NCBI GenBank assembly: GCA_002010365.1
Contig: MTNL01000136.1
Location: forward strand, 1 to 5,816
Direction: 5' to 3'
Source of the DNA: Candidatus Acetothermia bacterium JdFR-50
GTDB taxonomy: Bacteria; Bipolaricaulota; Bipolaricaulia; Bipolaricaulales; Bipolaricaulaceae
Length of the DNA: 5,816 nucleotides
A program made the translations under genes and the position numbers. The notes beneath the pieces were generated by a model. It worked only from the letters and a program-made list of their open reading frames with translations. It was not told the origin of the DNA and did no database searches. Positions 1 to 5,816 of this stretch are shown here, in pieces; positions within the stretch are counted from its first letter, which is position 1; every line of letters begins with the position of its first letter.

Positions 1-18
1 CCCCGAAAAGTGACCGTT

Positions 19-1290
19 TCAGGGGTAAACATAAGCGGGGGTGGAAAGGTAGACACGTCCCGCTTTCGTTTCGAAAACGAATTCGGTGAAGAAGGCACAC
101 CATCCGCTTGCGGGCCGAGGGATTACGGCGGCGAAGGTTCCCCCATCATCCTCCAGGAGGCGCTCCTCCCAGAGGACTTCGCGGAAGTCGCGCACCGGGC
201 TCTCGGCGTACCAGAGCCGGGCCTCCACTGGATCCGGGGACACCTCCACCGAAAGCCGGGCCTCGCCCGGGCCGAACACCACCGTGGGCACCACCTCCGG
301 CAGCTCCAGTCCCACCATCGCTGCCCGGGCAAAGGCTATCAGGCTCCCTATCACCCGCTCCTCGTCCCCCAGGGAGTGGCCGGAATTGGGAACGTAAAGG
401 ACGCGTTTGGGGTCGGGAAGTCCGTCCCAATAGAGAGAAAGGGCGTTTATCGGCCAGTAGCGATCGTTCGATCCGAGGATCAAAAGCTTGGGCATGGAGA
501 GCCGGTACCGGTAGGTATAGGGATCCACCAGCCACAGAAGGCGCGTCCACCTGGGGTCCCCACGGCCCGCGAGGAGCCCCTCTTCCACGTAGGGAGATAT
601 GCGGTTGGAAACGCGGCCCCAAAAGGCCAGTTGGTTGGCGATCTGGGCCTCCATGTTCAGGATGTCGAAGACCAAGGGCGCGATCCCCAGGACCTTTTCG
701 GGCGCAGCGGCGGCGGAGAGGTAAGTGGTCCAGCCCCGCTTCGATGCCCCGGAAAGGACAAAACCCCGGGGCTCAATGCCCTGCCGTTCCCACATCGCCC
801 CTTCCAGCGCCTCCATGGCGGAAAGGACGCTCCGGACCATGGGGAAAAGAAGCGGCCAATCGGGGTCCCCATCCTCGATGTACCGGCGGAAGGTGTAGGC
901 AATGAGATCGTCTTCCCGCCTGTCGAACAGGGGCTGGTTGGGGACACCGAAGAGGAGCCCCACCGGGGCCCCGAGCCTTTGGGCCACCTCCAACCCCCGG
1001 AGCTCGTCCCCGGGCCGATAATCGCCGCCGATGTAGAGGAAGACCGCATCCTCGATCTCCGGGGCCTGGGGCCTACAGAGGAAAAGCTCGTGCTCCCACG
1101 GGATCCCCCGCCAGATCTGGGAGCGGAGCCTTATCTCTCGGATGAGGCCGGATCGGCGCCCGAGCTCCCAAGACGCTTGCCCCCGCGTCGTCTCCAGATA
1201 ACGGAAGAACTCCGTGGGGAAGGGATCGGCCACCATCACACCTCCCGCAAAGAGGAGCACGAGAAGGCCGGGAAGCCATTGGGCCCTCAT
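19..1290 (-). CDS. PhoPQ-activated pathogenicity-related family protein, predicted exported alpha/beta-hydrolase
   Basis: A 423-residue protein of the PhoPQ_related family (named after Salmonella PqaA), which has an alpha/beta-hydrolase fold; its substrate is generally unknown. An N-terminal signal peptide is visible: Arg2, a hydrophobic core at about residues 5-20, and a likely cut after Ala21 (VMVA|DP). This implies export, or anchoring if uncut. The nucleophile elbow is SGASKRGWT with Ser183; Asp276 in GSNDRYW and His305 in NSGHSLG complete a plausible Ser-Asp-His triad. Residues from about 330 to the end look like a small beta-rich C-terminal domain (a segment near VSPDPVEARLWYAES). The ATG start overlaps the tpiA stop as ATGA, so it is probably translated by coupling from tpiA mRNA. 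The TGA stop lies near the left edge and no terminator can be seen in the 18 bases beyond it. The family name should not be read as evidence of virulence. Family call firm; function inferred only as esterase/peptidase-like. Confidence 0.9.
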   Translation of the reverse strand: MRAQWLPGLLVLLFAGGVMVADPFPTEFFRYLETTRGQASWELGRRSGLIREIRLRSQIWRGIPWEHELFLCRPQAPEIEDAVFLYIGGDYRPGDELRGLEVAQRLGAPVGLLFGVPNQPLFDRREDDLIAYTFRRYIEDGDPDWPLLFPMVRSVLSAMEALEGAMWERQGIEPRGFVLSGASKRGWTTYLSAAAAPEKVLGIAPLVFDILNMEAQIANQLAFWGRVSNRISPYVEEGLLAGRGDPRWTRLLWLVDPYTYRYRLSMPKLLILGSNDRYWPINALSLYWDGLPDPKRVLYVPNSGHSLGDEERVIGSLIAFARAAMVGLELPEVVPTVVFGPGEARLSVEVSPDPVEARLWYAESPVRDFREVLWEERLLEDDGGTFAAVIPRPASGWCAFFTEFVFETKAGRVYLSTPAYVYP

Positions 1291-2042
1291 GGTACGCCCT
1301 CCCGAGCGATGGCGAAGAAGGAATCCGGATCCAGGGAGGCCCCGCCCACCAGGGCTCCATCGATATCCGGGAGCCGCAGGAAGTCCCCGGCGTTACCGGG
1401 CTTCACCGAGCCGCCGTACTGGATCCTGATCCCATCGGCCACGTCCCCGAGGCGGGCCCTGAGCCAACCGCGGATGAAGGCGGCCATCTCCTGGGCGTCC
1501 TCGGGACGCGCCGGGACGCCGGTGCCTATGGCCCAAACGGGCTCATAGGCTATCACTACCCGATCGGCGTCCTCCGGGGAAAGCCCCTCCAGGGCGGCGG
1601 AGAGCTGGCGTTCCACCACCTCCCGGGCCCTCCCCTCCCGCCGCTCCTCGAGCTTCTCCCCCACACACAGGATCGGCCGCACCCCGGCTTCGAGTACGGC
1701 CCAGATCTTTCGCGCGATGAACTCGTCCGTTTCCCCGAAGATATCCCTCCGCTCCGAGTGACCCACGATCACGTAGGAAATTTCGTACTCGAGGAGCATG
1801 GGGAGGGAGATCTCCCCGGTGAACGCCCCTTTGGGTTCAGGATGGACGTTCTGGGCGCCCCACTTGACGACGGACCCCGTAAGCCCGTCCCTCACCGCCC
1901 CCAGGGCGGTGAACGGGGGAAAGAGGACGAGCTCCACCGGAAAATCCTCCGGGACGAGTTCACGGAACCTCCGGCAGTACTCCCGGGCCTCGGCCTGGGT
2001 CTTGTTCATCTTCCAATTAGCCGCAACGATGGGTGTGCGCAC
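1287..2042 (-). CDS. tpiA: Triosephosphate isomerase
   Basis: Interconverts dihydroxyacetone phosphate and glyceraldehyde 3-phosphate in glycolysis/gluconeogenesis, in the cytoplasm. From the GTG start the protein has 251 residues, the usual TIM-barrel length. All catalytic elements are present: N9/K11 in AANWKMNK, electrophile His95 in VIVGHSERR, catalytic base Glu167 in AYEPVWAIGTG (flexible loop 6), and the phosphate-binding GGSVKP (about 210-215) and GALVGGASL (229-237). I chose GTG at 2042 because AAGGAGG precedes it with a 4-base gap (GGAGG at 2047-2051) and because TPIs begin just before the PIVAANWK strand. An in-frame TTG at 2081 would add 13 basic residues and would lie at or before the predicted transcription start. 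The gene is not beside gapA/pgk, its common partners, but leads a unit with the exported hydrolase and overlaps it by 4 bases. Confidence 0.97.
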   Translation of the reverse strand: MRTPIVAANWKMNKTQAEAREYCRRFRELVPEDFPVELVLFPPFTALGAVRDGLTGSVVKWGAQNVHPEPKGAFTGEISLPMLLEYEISYVIVGHSERRDIFGETDEFIARKIWAVLEAGVRPILCVGEKLEERREGRAREVVERQLSAALEGLSPEDADRVVIAYEPVWAIGTGVPARPEDAQEMAAFIRGWLRARLGDVADGIRIQYGGSVKPGNAGDFLRLPDIDGALVGGASLDPDSFFAIAREGVP

Positions 2043-2046
2043 CCTT

Positions 2047-2051
2047 CCTCC
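2047..2051 (-). promoter_or_regulatory. Ribosome binding site deciding the tpiA start
   Basis: On the minus strand GGAGG lies 4 bases before the GTG at 2042, inside a purine-rich run (AGAAAGAAAGGAGGAAGG). Nothing comparable precedes the alternative TTG at 2081. This supports the shorter 251-residue protein. Confidence 0.75.
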
Positions 2052-2061
2052 TTTCTTTCTA

Positions 2062-2091
2062 TTGTCCTTACTTGCTTGCAAGGCTTATGAT
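2062..2091 (+). promoter_or_regulatory. Candidate sigma70-type promoter for the slipin operon
   Basis: TTGTCC (2062-2067) and TATGAT (2086-2091) are separated by 18 bases. The -10 matches the consensus at 5 of 6 positions and the -35 at 4 of 6. Transcription would start near 2098, about 20 bases before the in-frame GTG at 2118 and about 155 before the ATG at 2253. It lies in the only intergenic space upstream of the forward gene run. Predicted by eye only. Confidence 0.45.
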
Positions 2092-2092
2092 A
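2087..2092 (-). promoter_or_regulatory. Candidate -10 element for tpiA, overlapping the forward -10
   Basis: Read on the minus strand this is TATCAT, the near mirror of the forward TATGAT, because the 9-mer TTATGATAA (2085-2093) is symmetric except for its centre base. It would put the tpiA transcription start near 2080, giving a leader of about 38 bases before GTG 2042. No good -35 hexamer is visible at 16-18 bases, so support is weaker than on the forward strand. Confidence 0.3.
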
Positions 2093-2154
2093 ACGGGAAC
2101 TTTATCGCGGGAAGGGAGTGCCGGTGTCGTGGAGGGGAGATGGGGGCAAAAGGC

Positions 2155-2171
2155 CCAAAGGTGAACTTTGG
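2155..2171 (+). other. Small perfect inverted repeat in the slipin leader
   Basis: CCAAAG and CTTTGG form a 6-base-pair stem around the 5-base loop GTGAA. No T-run follows, so it is not a conventional terminator. It could be an RNA hairpin in the leader or a chance repeat. An alternative shorter stem, GGGC (2144-2147) with GCCC (2153-2156), shares bases with it and would exclude it. Confidence 0.3.
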
Positions 2172-2225
2172 ATCCAGATACTTATTTGGGTCTTACTTGG
2201 GCTCATCATCCCCCTCAGTCGGGAC

Positions 2226-2247
2226 CTCCCTTCCCTCTTCAAGGGGG
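2226..2247 (+). promoter_or_regulatory. Potential hairpin covering the slipin Shine-Dalgarno
   Basis: The pyrimidine stretch 2226-2232 (CTCCCTT) can pair with AAGGGGG at 2241-2247 (six Watson-Crick pairs and one G-U) around an 8-base loop. AAGGGGG is the ribosome binding sequence of the ATG at 2253, 5 bases downstream. If formed, the hairpin would restrain initiation there. In a GC-rich leader such pairings can arise by chance. Confidence 0.35.
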
Positions 2248-2252
2248 TGCCT

Positions 2253-3017
2253 ATGAGTCTGATAGGGATAGCGGCGATCGTCGCCATCGTTATCCTGTTC
2301 CTCTCAAGCGCCATCAAGATCGTGAGGGAATACGAGCGGGGCGTGATTTTCCGGTTGGGAAGGCTAGTGGGAGCAAAGGGGCCGGGACTTTTCTTCATCA
2401 TCCCCATCGTGGACAAGATGGTGAAGGTGGACCTCCGCACCATCACCCTCGATGTCCCACCCCAGGAAGTGATCACCCGGGATAACGTCCCCGTGCATGT
2501 AAACGCGGTGGTCTACTTCCGGGTGATGAACCCCACCGACGCCGTGGTGCAAGTGATGGACTTCATCGAGGCCACCCGCCAGATCTCCATGACCACCCTG
2601 CGATCCGTGCTGGGCAAGGTGGAGCTGGACGAAATCCTCTCCGAGCGGGAAAAGCTCAACCAGGAACTCCAGCGGATCATCGACGAGCACACCGATCCCT
2701 GGGGTATCAAGGTGATCACGGTGGAGATCAAGGACGTGAAGATCCCCCAGGAGATGCAACGGGCCATCGCCCGTCAGGCCGAAGCGGAACGGGAGCGGCG
2801 CTCCAAGATCATCAACGCCGAGGGCGAGCTCCAGGCCGCCGAGAAGCTCCGTCAGGCTGCCGAGATCATGCAGCGCTCGCCGGGGGCCCTGCAGCTCCGG
2901 TACCTCCAGACCCTCTCCGAGATCGCCACTGAGAACGCCACCACAGTAGTCTTCCCCGTCCCTATCGACCTCCTCTCCGCCCTGCGGGGGTGGCGGGGCT
3001 CAAGTACCGGGGAGTGA
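2253..3017 (+). CDS. Slipin / stomatin-like SPFH-domain membrane protein
   Basis: A 254-residue integral membrane scaffold protein of the stomatin/prohibitin (SPFH) superfamily; such proteins oligomerise on the inner face of the membrane and organise partner proteins. Visible parts: an N-terminal membrane segment (about 3-19), the junction [18 protein letters not shown], an SPFH core with [32 protein letters not shown] and DPWGIKV, then a charged coiled coil (about 170-205, [16 protein letters not shown]). The C-terminal hydrophobic stretch [12 protein letters not shown] resembles the region that the NfeD/1510 protease cuts in archaeal p-stomatin. I chose ATG 2253 because AAGGGGGTG precedes it and the length equals the family's. 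An in-frame GTG at 2118 would give 299 residues with an extra hydrophobic stretch ([16 protein letters not shown]) and cannot be excluded. No nfeD is adjacent. The nuclease gene starts 10 bases downstream, so the two are very likely cotranscribed. Confidence 0.93.
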   Translation: MSLIGIAAIVAIVILFLSSAIKIVREYERGVIFRLGRLVGAKGPGLFFIIPIVDKMVKVDLRTITLDVPPQEVITRDNVPVHVNAVVYFRVMNPTDAVVQVMDFIEATRQISMTTLRSVLGKVELDEILSEREKLNQELQRIIDEHTDPWGIKVITVEIKDVKIPQEMQRAIARQAEAERERRSKIINAEGELQAAEKLRQAAEIMQRSPGALQLRYLQTLSEIATENATTVVFPVPIDLLSALRGWRGSSTGE

Positions 3018-3027
3018 GGGGGGACGG

Positions 3028-3777
3028 GTGCGGATCTGCGTCCTGGGGAGCGGCTCCGCGGGGAACGCTATCTTGATCGAGGCCCCCAAGGGCTACCTCC
3101 TCGTGGACGCGGGGTTCTCCTGGCGGGAGATAAAGTCCCGGGCCAGGCGGGCCGGACTCGACCTCCGGGGGATAGGGGCCCTGATCCTCACCCACGAGCA
3201 CGCCGACCACACCCGTGGGCTTTCCACCCTCTACCGGAGGGGGACGACCATCGTGGCCAGCCCAGGTACCCTTCGGGCATTGGGCCACCGGTTCCGGCGG
3301 TCGATCCACCTAGATGGGGACCTGGAGCTTTTGGGCCTGAGGATCCACGCCTTTCCGGTGCCCCACGACGCCGTGGCGCCCCGGGGGCTGGTGTTGGAAA
3401 TGGAGGGCGCCCGCTTGGGGATCGCCACCGACCTGGGCGAGGTCACCGATTTCCTGCTGGGGAAGCTCTCCGGCTGTAAGGCGTTGATCTTCGAGTCGAA
3501 CCATGATCTGGAGATGCTCCTTTCCGGCCCCTATCCCTGGCACCTGAAGCTCAGGATTCTTGGTCCTTTGGGGCATCTGTCCAACGACGCCGCCGGGACC
3601 GCCCTGGCGGAGCTCGCCGAAGGCGCCCGGGCGATCTTCCTCGCCCATCTCTCCCAGGAGAACAACCGGCCTGGCCTGGCCCTGGAGACGGTGGCCCGGT
3701 ATCTGGATCGCTGGGACGGAGCCCTTTACCTCACCTATCCGGATCGCCCCAGTGCCACAGTAGACCTTTTCGGATGA
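3028..3777 (+). CDS. YycJ/WalJ-type metallo-beta-lactamase-fold hydrolase (putative exonuclease)
   Basis: A 249-residue cytoplasmic metallo-hydrolase of the YycJ/WalJ group, whose Bacillus members have been linked to double-strand DNA exonuclease activity and mismatch repair, and in Firmicutes often sit by the walRK two-component genes. The sequence shows the fold's start (GSGSAGNAILIE, about 7-18), metal ligands in THEHADH (His56, His58, Asp60, His61), His113 in VPHDA, Asp135 in ATDLG, the family sequences ESNHD (156-160) and GHLSN (182-186), and the final ligand His207 in HLSQENN. Length is normal for the family. GTG at 3028 is chosen because translation begins directly with the RICVLGSGSAGN strand and GAGGGGGG lies just upstream. 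It follows the slipin stop by 10 bases and no two-component genes are present. Assignment by motif is strong; the precise activity is inferred from relatives. Confidence 0.93.
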   Translation: MRICVLGSGSAGNAILIEAPKGYLLVDAGFSWREIKSRARRAGLDLRGIGALILTHEHADHTRGLSTLYRRGTTIVASPGTLRALGHRFRRSIHLDGDLELLGLRIHAFPVPHDAVAPRGLVLEMEGARLGIATDLGEVTDFLLGKLSGCKALIFESNHDLEMLLSGPYPWHLKLRILGPLGHLSNDAAGTALAELAEGARAIFLAHLSQENNRPGLALETVARYLDRWDGALYLTYPDRPSATVDLFG

Positions 3778-3794
3778 GGACCGAAACGACCCGG

Positions 3795-3800
3795 TATAAT
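3795..3800 (+). promoter_or_regulatory. Perfect TATAAT -10 before the M20 peptidase gene
   Basis: A consensus -10 hexamer lies in the 67-base gap between the nuclease stop and the peptidase ATG, predicting a start near 3807 and a leader of about 38 bases. No recognisable -35 stands 16-19 bases upstream and there is no TG extension, so the promoter may be weak, activator-dependent or fortuitous. In such a GC-rich region the hexamer is conspicuous. Confidence 0.45.
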
Positions 3801-3831
3801 CTTCAGTCGTCGTCACGCAGCCCATCCAGAC

Positions 3832-3836
3832 GGAGG
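3832..3836 (+). promoter_or_regulatory. Ribosome binding site of the M20 peptidase gene
   Basis: GGAGG stands 8 bases before the ATG at 3845, near ideal spacing. It fixes that start without a competing candidate. Confidence 0.75.
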
Positions 3837-3844
3837 TACCGAAG

Positions 3845-5008
3845 ATGATCGATCCGGTAGAGTTAGCGGCGGAACTGATCCGTATCGAAAGCATCTCTGG
3901 CCATGAAGGGGAGTTGGCGGATTTCCTCATCAAGACGTTGCGCCGATTCACCGCGGTGGAACGGGGTCCCCTGGGAGCGGTGATCGCCGAGATCCGCCAC
4001 GGAGAGGGGCCCACCATCGTGTTCGAGGGCCACATGGACACCGTGCCCGCGGGGGATGAAGGGGCGTGGTCGGTGCCCCCGTTCTCGGGCGAGGAAAAGC
4101 AGGGCTACATTTGGGGTCGTGGGGCGGTGGATATGAAGGGGGCCGTCGCCGCCCAGATCGCCGCCGCGGCCGCCTATCGGGAACAGGTCCGGGGCACCCT
4201 GTACCTCATCTACGTCTCCCACGAGGAGACGGCCGAGGGCGCTGTACTGGACCGAGTGCTGGATGCGATCGACGTGCCGGACCTGGTGGTCCTAGGCGAG
4301 CCCACGGACCTGCGGTTGGGACTTGGCCACCGGGGCCGGGCGGTGATAAAGCTCCTGGCGCGGGGGAAGACCGCCCACGCGTCCATGCCCAACCTGGGTC
4401 AGAACGCCATCAACCTCATGGTCAGGCAACTCCCCAAGGCCCTCTCCCGCAGCCTTCCCTCCGATCCCCTGCTGGGAAACGGAACCCATACCCCCACCTC
4501 CATCTACACCCCCACTTGGGGCCCTATCATCCCCGACCGCTGCATCGTGGAAATCGACCGACGGGTCGTGATCGGGGAGACCCGGGACTCTGTCCTCGCC
4601 ACCTACAAAGACCTCGACCTGGAGGCCGCCATCGCCCGGGAGGAACTCCGGTGCTATACGGGGGAAACACTCACCGTGGAGCACTTTTACCCCGCATGGT
4701 ACTTCGACCCCGCCGAGGGGTTCGTCCAGTGGGCATGGCACGCCCTGGATCACCCGCCCTTCCGCATTTGGAGGTTCTCCACTGATGGGGTGGTCTCCGC
4801 GGGTACCTACGAACTCCCCACCTTGGGGTACGGACCCGGCGACGAGACGTTGGCCCACCAACCCGATGAGCGCGTCTCGGTGGGCGACATCGCCCGGGCG
4901 GCCGAGGGGTATAAACGGTTAATCAAGCGGATGGTCGACCTCCCCAAGGTCCTGGTCAAACGCGAACCCCTCCAGCTGATCCAGCGGCCCGAAAGGGAAG
5001 GGGCTTGA
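3845..5008 (+). CDS. M20-family metallopeptidase, YgeY-like
   Basis: A 387-residue zinc-dependent hydrolase of the M20 clan (ArgE/DapE/carboxypeptidase G2 type), which cleaves amide bonds of small peptides or N-acyl amino acids in the cytoplasm. The two-zinc site is intact: His63 and Asp65 in GHMDT, bridging Asp96 in GRGAVDMKG, catalytic Glu127 and ligand Glu128 in SHEETAEG, Glu152 in LGEPTD, and the C-terminal His338 in LAHQPDE. The dimerisation (lid) domain spans roughly 165-280, with KTAHAS at 175-180. FSTDGVVSAG (311-320) and GYGPGDETLAHQPDER resemble the YgeY group, whose TIGR label is selenium-metabolism-linked hydrolase; none of the usual ygeW/ygeX-type neighbours is here, so that role is not supported. 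Substrate unknown. Start fixed by GGAGG 8 bases upstream. The stop overlaps the next ATG by one base (TGATG), so it is translationally coupled to the ABC ATPase. Confidence 0.92.
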   Translation: MIDPVELAAELIRIESISGHEGELADFLIKTLRRFTAVERGPLGAVIAEIRHGEGPTIVFEGHMDTVPAGDEGAWSVPPFSGEEKQGYIWGRGAVDMKGAVAAQIAAAAAYREQVRGTLYLIYVSHEETAEGAVLDRVLDAIDVPDLVVLGEPTDLRLGLGHRGRAVIKLLARGKTAHASMPNLGQNAINLMVRQLPKALSRSLPSDPLLGNGTHTPTSIYTPTWGPIIPDRCIVEIDRRVVIGETRDSVLATYKDLDLEAAIAREELRCYTGETLTVEHFYPAWYFDPAEGFVQWAWHALDHPPFRIWRFSTDGVVSAGTYELPTLGYGPGDETLAHQPDERVSVGDIARAAEGYKRLIKRMVDLPKVLVKREPLQLIQRPEREGA

Positions 5009-5816
5009 TGGGGCCGGTGGTCGCCTTCTCAGGGGTGAGGAAGTCCCTGGGGGGGCGGGAGATTCTGCGGGGAATCTCCTTCGCGGTGGAAGAGGGCGAT
5101 ATCTTCGGGTATCTGGGGCCAAACGGGGCGGGGAAGACTACCACCATCCGGATCCTCTTGGGCCTGCTTCCCCCGGAAGCGGGCGAGGTCCATCTCTTCG
5201 GCCGGCCCGCGGACCAGAAGGCGAGGCGGCGGGTGGGATTCTTGTTGGAGAACGACGGTTTGGTTGACGGCCTTTCCGCCGCGGAGAACCTCCGGCTGTT
5301 CGCGCGGCTGTACGGTGTACAGGCGCCTCGTATCGAGGAGTTTCTAGACCTCGTGGGATTGGGAGGCCGGGAACGGGAACAGGTGGGCAAGTTCTCCCGG
5401 GGCATGCGCCAGCGGCTGGCCCTGGCCCGGGCTCTACTGCACGACCCGGACCTCCTGGTGTTGGACGAGCCCACCGCCGGCCTGGATCCCACGGGGCAGA
5501 TGGAGGTCCGGGACCTAGTCCGAGACCTCGCCGCCGGAGGGAAGACGATCTTTTTGAGTTCCCACAACTTGGACGAGGTGGAGCGCCTCTGCAACCGGAT
5601 CGCCCTCATCCACCGCGGGGAGATCCAATTGCAGGGGGAAGTAAAGGAGCTGATGCGGGAGGGGGGTGAGGGATTCGCCGTCCGGCTGTCCGATCCCCCC
5701 ACCCCGGAGCTTTTGAACATCCTGCGTTCCCGGGAGGAGCTCGGGTTCGTCGGGGGAAGGGAAGGCGCCCTCCTTTTCGATCCCAAGGCAGACGTGAGTC
5801 TGGGAGAGCTCGCGTC
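5008..5816 (+). CDS. ABC transporter ATP-binding protein, ABC-2/drug-exporter type (3' end outside the window)
   Basis: The open frame gives 269 codons and continues past the right edge without a stop. It encodes the nucleotide-binding subunit of an ABC-2 type exporter (CcmA/NatA/drug-efflux class), which powers transport by a separate membrane permease; the permease gene would be expected just downstream. Visible motifs: Walker A GPNGAGKTT (37-45), a Q-loop region FLLEND where Glu81 stands in for Gln, as often in this class, a degenerate signature FSRGMRQR (129-136), Walker B LLVLDEP (149-155) with catalytic Glu154, the D-loop AGLDP (157-161), and switch His186 in LSSHNLDEVE. Residues after about 215 form the accessory C-terminal part typical of this class. 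The ATG overlaps the peptidase stop by one base, and GGAAGGGG lies 4 bases upstream. The substrate cannot be told. Confidence 0.93.
   Translation, partial: MGPVVAFSGVRKSLGGREILRGISFAVEEGDIFGYLGPNGAGKTTTIRILLGLLPPEAGEVHLFGRPADQKARRRVGFLLENDGLVDGLSAAENLRLFARLYGVQAPRIEEFLDLVGLGGREREQVGKFSRGMRQRLALARALLHDPDLLVLDEPTAGLDPTGQMEVRDLVRDLAAGGKTIFLSSHNLDEVERLCNRIALIHRGEIQLQGEVKELMREGGEGFAVRLSDPPTPELLNILRSREELGFVGGREGALLFDPKADVSLGELA

Noticed and set aside
1..18. A terminator after the exported hydrolase gene
   Set aside because: Only 18 bases remain before the window edge. They contain no stem with a T-run on the minus strand.
129..136. Degenerate ABC signature (FSRGMRQR, residues 129-136 of the ATPase) and Glu in the Q-loop as signs of an inactive transporter
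   Set aside because: Both variants are common in active ABC-2 type exporter ATPases, and the Walker residues and switch His are intact. The coordinates given here are residue numbers within that protein, not bases.
10..1548. A 512-codon open frame on the plus strand
   Set aside because: It is antisense to tpiA and the exported hydrolase, both with intact family motifs. Its product is rich in Pro, Gly, Arg and His with no domain, as expected from the complement of a GC-rich gene.
2040..2081. A longer tpiA starting at TTG 2081
   Set aside because: It adds 13 residues with no family counterpart, has no ribosome binding site, and lies at the predicted transcription start. GTG 2042 has GGAGG just upstream.
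2071..2106. Short dyads CTTGC/GCAAG (2071-2082) and GATAA/TTATC (2089-2106) as operators
   Set aside because: Arms of only 5 bases are expected by chance in 200 bases. They flank the promoter candidate but match no operator I recognise.
3310..4041. A 243-codon open frame on the minus strand
   Set aside because: It spans the ends of the nuclease and peptidase genes and the gap between them in antisense. It shows no motif and its composition is that of a shadow frame.
4066..4785. A 239-codon open frame on the plus strand inside the peptidase gene
   Set aside because: It is out of frame with the M20 protein, Gly/Arg/Pro-rich and without motifs. The M20 frame carries all zinc ligands.
4956..5786. 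A 276-codon open frame on the minus strand
   Set aside because: It is antisense to the ABC ATPase, whose Walker A, Walker B and switch motifs are clear in the forward frame. The reverse product is a Ser/Arg/Pro-rich shadow.

Overview
The window is a gene-dense, GC-rich bacterial segment. Its coding frames strongly prefer G or C at the third codon position, genes overlap or abut, GTG starts are used, and Shine-Dalgarno sequences are purine-rich. No RNA gene, mobile element, CRISPR array or terminator is visible. I cannot assign a phylum with confidence. The slipin is strikingly like the archaeal/thermophile p-stomatin type, which fits (but does not prove) a deep-branching, perhaps thermophilic, uncultured bacterium such as Bipolaricaulota.

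Left part (about 19-2042, minus strand): two translationally coupled genes read leftward, tpiA (triosephosphate isomerase) then a predicted exported alpha/beta-hydrolase of the PhoPQ-activated pathogenicity-related family. They share a 4-base ATGA overlap. Centre (about 2043-2252): a divergent intergenic region of roughly 210 bases. It holds a near-symmetric -10 sequence that could drive transcription in both directions, followed on the plus strand by a leader with short open frames and a hairpin that would cover the slipin Shine-Dalgarno.

Right part (about 2253 to the edge, plus strand): a four-gene run of a slipin/stomatin membrane protein, a YycJ/WalJ-type metallo-beta-lactamase-fold nuclease, an M20 metallopeptidase closest to the YgeY group, and the ATPase of an ABC-2 type exporter that runs off the right edge. 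Slipin and nuclease are 10 bases apart, and the peptidase and ATPase overlap by one base. A perfect TATAAT sits in the 67-base gap before the peptidase, so the run may be two transcription units.

All five complete proteins keep their family catalytic or signature residues, and none looks broken. The genes do not form one recognisable pathway: glycolysis, secreted hydrolysis, membrane scaffolding, DNA processing, peptide/amide hydrolysis and export. I see no convincing new system. The points worth a second look are the divergent promoter symmetry, the slipin leader and start, the slipin lacking its usual NfeD partner, and the coupling of tpiA to a secreted hydrolase.
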